A stretch of 64,000 nt of DNA, from positions 123,322 to 187,321 of the forward strand of contig DASZYT010000004.1 in assembly GCA_035545275.1 (NCBI GenBank), written 5' to 3'. Below the pieces are notes generated by a model. It was not told the origin of the DNA. It worked only from the letters and a program-made list of their open reading frames with translations, and did not search any database. The stretch is from DASZYT01 sp035545275 (GTDB lineage: Bacteria > Patescibacteriota > Saccharimonadia > Saccharimonadales > UBA4665). The translations under genes were made by a program, and so were the position numbers. Below, piece by piece: positions 61,299 through 64,000 of the stretch; position 1 is the first letter of the stretch; every line of letters begins with the position of its first letter.

Positions 61299-61894
61299 AC
61301 TACCCAGCCATAGCCCCACCCGAGGCACCACTACGTCGTAATCGTCTGATAGTTATCGGAGTAGTTCTTGTATTTTTTGTCGCTCTGTTGTTTTTAGTGT
61401 TTTACCGTTCACACCCCTCTTCATCACAAAACATTGCCGCAGCCCCTCCACAACCCGCTATCTCAGTAGTTGAAGCGTATGTACAAGCCCGAGAAGATCA
61501 AGTGGGAGCGGATCAGCCCAGCCCGACCTCTTGGCTCGCAATAATAAAGCCCCTCACTACTTCGTCTTGGTTCACTCAACTTCAACCACCCAGCCAATCT
61601 GCGGGTGGGGCTGGGGCCGACTACTTTACCGCTCATACCCAAGGCTACGTGGTAAAGGCCAGTTTAAGCAACTGCGTGTGGAACACCAACGTGACGCCTA
61701 CAACCACCCAGGGCGTAATATCGTGTGCGCTTTCTGATTCGGTTATACAACAGTCAACCGGCCAGGCCGTCCCGGCTTCATCATTACCCTTCGGGTGGAC
61801 ACGAAACGATAGGCAGCTTCCGGTTACAATCAAGGTGGTGAATCAATCTGGCAAGTGGCTTGTAGATAGCGATCTGAGTGGGCAGGCTTCGTAA
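61295..61894 (+). CDS. VirB8/TcpC-like T4SS membrane protein
   Basis: This 199-aa protein has a short basic N-terminus, one helix (about 19-38), a Pro-rich spacer and an extracellular domain of about 145 residues with the pattern of the NTF2-like VirB8/TcpC fold (VVEAYVQAREDQV...SWLAIIKPLTTSSWFTQL, then VTIKVVNQSGKWLVDSD). The assignment rests on topology and position, not on a strong motif. Its ATG overlaps the hydrolase stop by 4 bp and it ends the operon. Confidence 0.65.
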   Translation: MNYPAIAPPEAPLRRNRLIVIGVVLVFFVALLFLVFYRSHPSSSQNIAAAPPQPAISVVEAYVQAREDQVGADQPSPTSWLAIIKPLTTSSWFTQLQPPSQSAGGAGADYFTAHTQGYVVKASLSNCVWNTNVTPTTTQGVISCALSDSVIQQSTGQAVPASSLPFGWTRNDRQLPVTIKVVNQSGKWLVDSDLSGQAS

Positions 61895-61898
61895 GAGT

Positions 61899-62963
61899 CT
61901 ATTTTCCTATGGTAGTTAGGGGGATGATGCGGCAGTCGTCGGTGAAGTGTTGCAGCACCACGTCGGCGTCAGTTGTGGTAATAAATGTCTGGTAGTCTTT
62001 TAGGTAGTCGGTGAGGGCATGCCTGCGCGCGCCATCAAGTTCACTGAACACATCATCAAGTAGCAGCAGGGGTTTTTGGTCTCTCACTTCTTCAAGCAAA
62101 GAAAGTTCTACAATTTTTAAACATAGCACTGCGGTACGCAGCTCGCCGCGTGAAGCCACTTCATCTGCGGGCCTGCCATTAAAGAGTACCCCAAAATCTT
62201 CCCGGTGCGGCCCGGTGCCCGTAAAGCCACGCTGTGCGTCGAGGGTCATGTCAGCCTCAAGCTTATTTAACATGGCTGATTCATAGCTTGCAACAGGGTG
62301 GCGCGCATGATACACCATCATTACATCGTCCTTGGCTTTTGAAATGTTAGCGTAGAGCGTGGGGAGGCTTTGGTTAATGTGTTCGACCAATTCCGCCCGA
62401 TGTCTGGCAATAGTACCACCCAGCTCACTCAGCCGCACGTCCCAGGGGAACATTTCTTGACGCGAACTCGTGCCTTCCTTTTTAAGCAGAGCGTTGCGTT
62501 GTGCCAAAGCCCGGCGGTACGCGCGCCGAGTCGTCCCAAACCCCGGGTGCATTTGCTCAAGCAGGTCATCGAGGTAGGACCGTCGTAGGTCGGGAAACCC
62601 ACTTAAAAGCATGAGGTGGTTCGGCTCAAACAACACTATTGGGGTGGTGTGATGCAAAGGAAGGCGTCGATACACCTTACTATCTATTTCGTACGTTTTT
62701 GAAACGGCTGGTGTAACGACCAGTTTCATAGAGCGAACAGCATCCCCTGCGTGTACGTCCACTCTGGCCCAGTCCTTGTGGAAAGCAACAAGATCGACAT
62801 CTTTGGCGCGGTAGGAACTGCCCCGTGACACCACGAGCAGTGCCTCTAGTAGGTTTGTTTTGCCGCTCCCGTTGGGGCCGACAATAATATTTACTCCCGG
62901 GCTAAACTCAAACGAATCGTCCATGTAGGAGCGGAATTGTTGCAGCCGTATGTCGGTAATCAC
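61899..62963 (-). CDS. recF: DNA replication and repair protein RecF
   Basis: This 354-aa SMC-like ATPase loads RecA at gaps. Walker A is VGPNGSGKTNLLEAL (about 29-43); the end shows LLLLDDVFSELDGARR (Walker B). The start is GTG at 62963; TATAAT at 62970-62975 ends 6 nt before it, a leaderless GTG start. It follows dnaN by 33 nt, as around many chromosomal origins. Confidence 0.96.
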   Translation of the reverse strand: MITDIRLQQFRSYMDDSFEFSPGVNIIVGPNGSGKTNLLEALLVVSRGSSYRAKDVDLVAFHKDWARVDVHAGDAVRSMKLVVTPAVSKTYEIDSKVYRRLPLHHTTPIVLFEPNHLMLLSGFPDLRRSYLDDLLEQMHPGFGTTRRAYRRALAQRNALLKKEGTSSRQEMFPWDVRLSELGGTIARHRAELVEHINQSLPTLYANISKAKDDVMMVYHARHPVASYESAMLNKLEADMTLDAQRGFTGTGPHREDFGVLFNGRPADEVASRGELRTAVLCLKIVELSLLEEVRDQKPLLLLDDVFSELDGARRHALTDYLKDYQTFITTTDADVVLQHFTDDCRIIPLTTIGK

Positions 62964-62996
62964 TTTTGTATTATATCCGCTAATCCAGGCGGGCGT

Positions 62997-64000
62997 TTAC
63001 GACTTCAGGGGCATGATGATGTGCTTGTAGTCGCTTTTGCCGCTTTCTTTCAGGAGCGTCGGCTCAAGCTTGCCGGCAAACGAGAATGTTACTTCATCTG
63101 ACGTCATGGCCTGCAAACCATCCAGTAGGTAGCGGGAGTTGAGGGTGATGCTGCCGCTGCCTTTTACTTTACCTTGGGCCGTAGCGTTATTTTCACCCAA
63201 TTGAGATGCCACGGAGCGGATGCTGAGAGTCTGGTCGTCTTCGCTGACCTGGAGGGTCACGCTACCCGCACTCTCGCGTGCAAAGAGGCTGGACACTTTG
63301 GTTATATTTACAAAATCAGTGCGCTTCAGGGTGGCCTCAACTTCAAACTTAGTAGGAATGAGTTTTCGGTAGTCGGGGTATTTACCCTCAACTAGGCGCG
63401 CTACAAGCTCCACGTCGCCAACCTGGAACAACACTTGTTGGTCGTCGTGGGTGACTTGCACATCGTCTTCGCTGTCGCCCAAAATGCGCAGCAAATCTTG
63501 CATGGCAGTGGCGGGTACCAGCAGCTCCACGTCTTCCTTGTTTTTGCCAAGTTCCTTCTCGCCCAAGCGATAACTGTCGGTGGCGGCCATATGCAGCGCC
63601 CCGTCTATGGTTCGAAGGAGTACGCCAGTTAGAACGGGTCGTGACTCGTCACTAGAGGCCGCAAATACTACTTGCTGCAAGGCTTTTTTTAGTATGGCGC
63701 CCGGCACCGACCACGACTTACCACTCTCAATGGTGGGCATAACCGGGAAGTCGTCGGCTACAAGCCCATTGATAGTGGACTGGTACTGGTCGGTGGTGAT
63801 GTGTAGTTTTGCTTCCTCGGTAGCAAGCTCTATAACTCCAGTCGGAAGGCTACTTACAAAATCCTGCATAAGTCGGGCAGGGACAGTGACCGACCCCTCT
63901 TCACTTACCTTGCCGCCTATATAGCTTGTTATGGCAATGTCTAGGTTGGTGGCTGCCAAGCTCAGACGATTGTTGGAGGTCTTTATGAGTACGTTAGCCA
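62997..64000 (-). CDS. dnaN: DNA polymerase III sliding clamp beta (5' end beyond window)
   Basis: The frame is open to the window edge: residues before the first internal ATG read LANVLIKTSNNRLSLAATNLD, the conserved start of domain I, so only about 20-30 N-terminal residues are missing. SRPVLTGVLL, ATDSYRLGEKEL and the C-terminal HIIMPLKS are typical clamp sequences. The ring tethers polymerase III to DNA. dnaA is expected just upstream, outside the window. Confidence 0.97.
   Translation of the reverse strand, partial: ANVLIKTSNNRLSLAATNLDIAITSYIGGKVSEEGSVTVPARLMQDFVSSLPTGVIELATEEAKLHITTDQYQSTINGLVADDFPVMPTIESGKSWSVPGAILKKALQQVVFAASSDESRPVLTGVLLRTIDGALHMAATDSYRLGEKELGKNKEDVELLVPATAMQDLLRILGDSEDDVQVTHDDQQVLFQVGDVELVARLVEGKYPDYRKLIPTKFEVEATLKRTDFVNITKVSSLFARESAGSVTLQVSEDDQTLSIRSVASQLGENNATAQGKVKGSGSITLNSRYLLDGLQAMTSDEVTFSFAGKLEPTLLKESGKSDYKHIIMPLKS

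Overview
The window looks like part of the chromosome of a Candidatus Saccharibacteria (TM7, Patescibacteria/CPR) cell or a close relative. Reasons: a T4SS locus with repeated VirB2-like pilins, a PrgI protein and a VirB4 whose N-terminal region is a separate gene; a VanY-domain membrane protein; many Pro/Ser/Thr-rich membrane proteins with no known family; dnaG-rpoD, groES-groEL and recF-dnaN; and TGA used as a normal stop. The lineage is inferred from gene content; no rRNA is present. Many genes have a TATAAT-like hexamer only 5-10 nt before the start codon, which points to widespread leaderless mRNAs.

Layout. 1-8.3 kb: a second, HTH-extended sigma-70 factor cut by the window edge, a P-type-ATPase-like protein lacking its catalytic domains, a P-loop kinase-like protein, rpoD and dnaG (with a zinc-less N-terminus), and small unknown proteins. 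8.4-19.5 kb: a 1093-aa beta-helix/Ig-like surface protein, orn, an FMN reductase with a divergent HxlR regulator sharing one large palindrome, msrB, argS, a DUF1361 protein and a phosphoglucose/phosphomannose isomerase. 19.6-24.7 kb is an envelope block: class E-like sortase, tail-fibre-like operon, tatA-tatC plus a tiny Tat-like peptide, and a LANTG-bearing sortase substrate. 24.8-27.8 kb: groES-groEL under a CIRCE operator, then an ORF of foreign-looking composition inside 14-bp inverted repeats. 27.9-38.7 kb: amidinotransferase-like protein, murE-like ligase, tsaD, valS, an XRE-HAD fusion, a HIT protein and a serine hydrolase.

38.8-44 kb is a tRNA region (Ser-CGA, Arg-GCG, Ser-GCT, Ser-TGA). 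Three of the four tRNA genes are followed about 175 bp downstream by a second copy of their own 3' end, whose T-loop is interrupted by a 54-83-nt insert carrying a TGCNTGCA palindrome. A second, unrelated family of structured intergenic repeats (four copies) is scattered through the window. comF and hsp20 follow.

45.4-61.9 kb is a divergent T4SS-like locus: six tandem pilin genes on the minus strand (one fused to a peptidoglycan-binding domain), and on the plus strand a membrane protein, VirB6-like, PrgI/VirB3-like, split VirB4, a VanY membrane protein, a transglycosylase-like/NlpC-P60 cell-wall hydrolase and a VirB8-like protein. No relaxase or VirD4 is visible. The window ends with recF and the 3' part of dnaN, so this apparatus probably lies near the replication origin.
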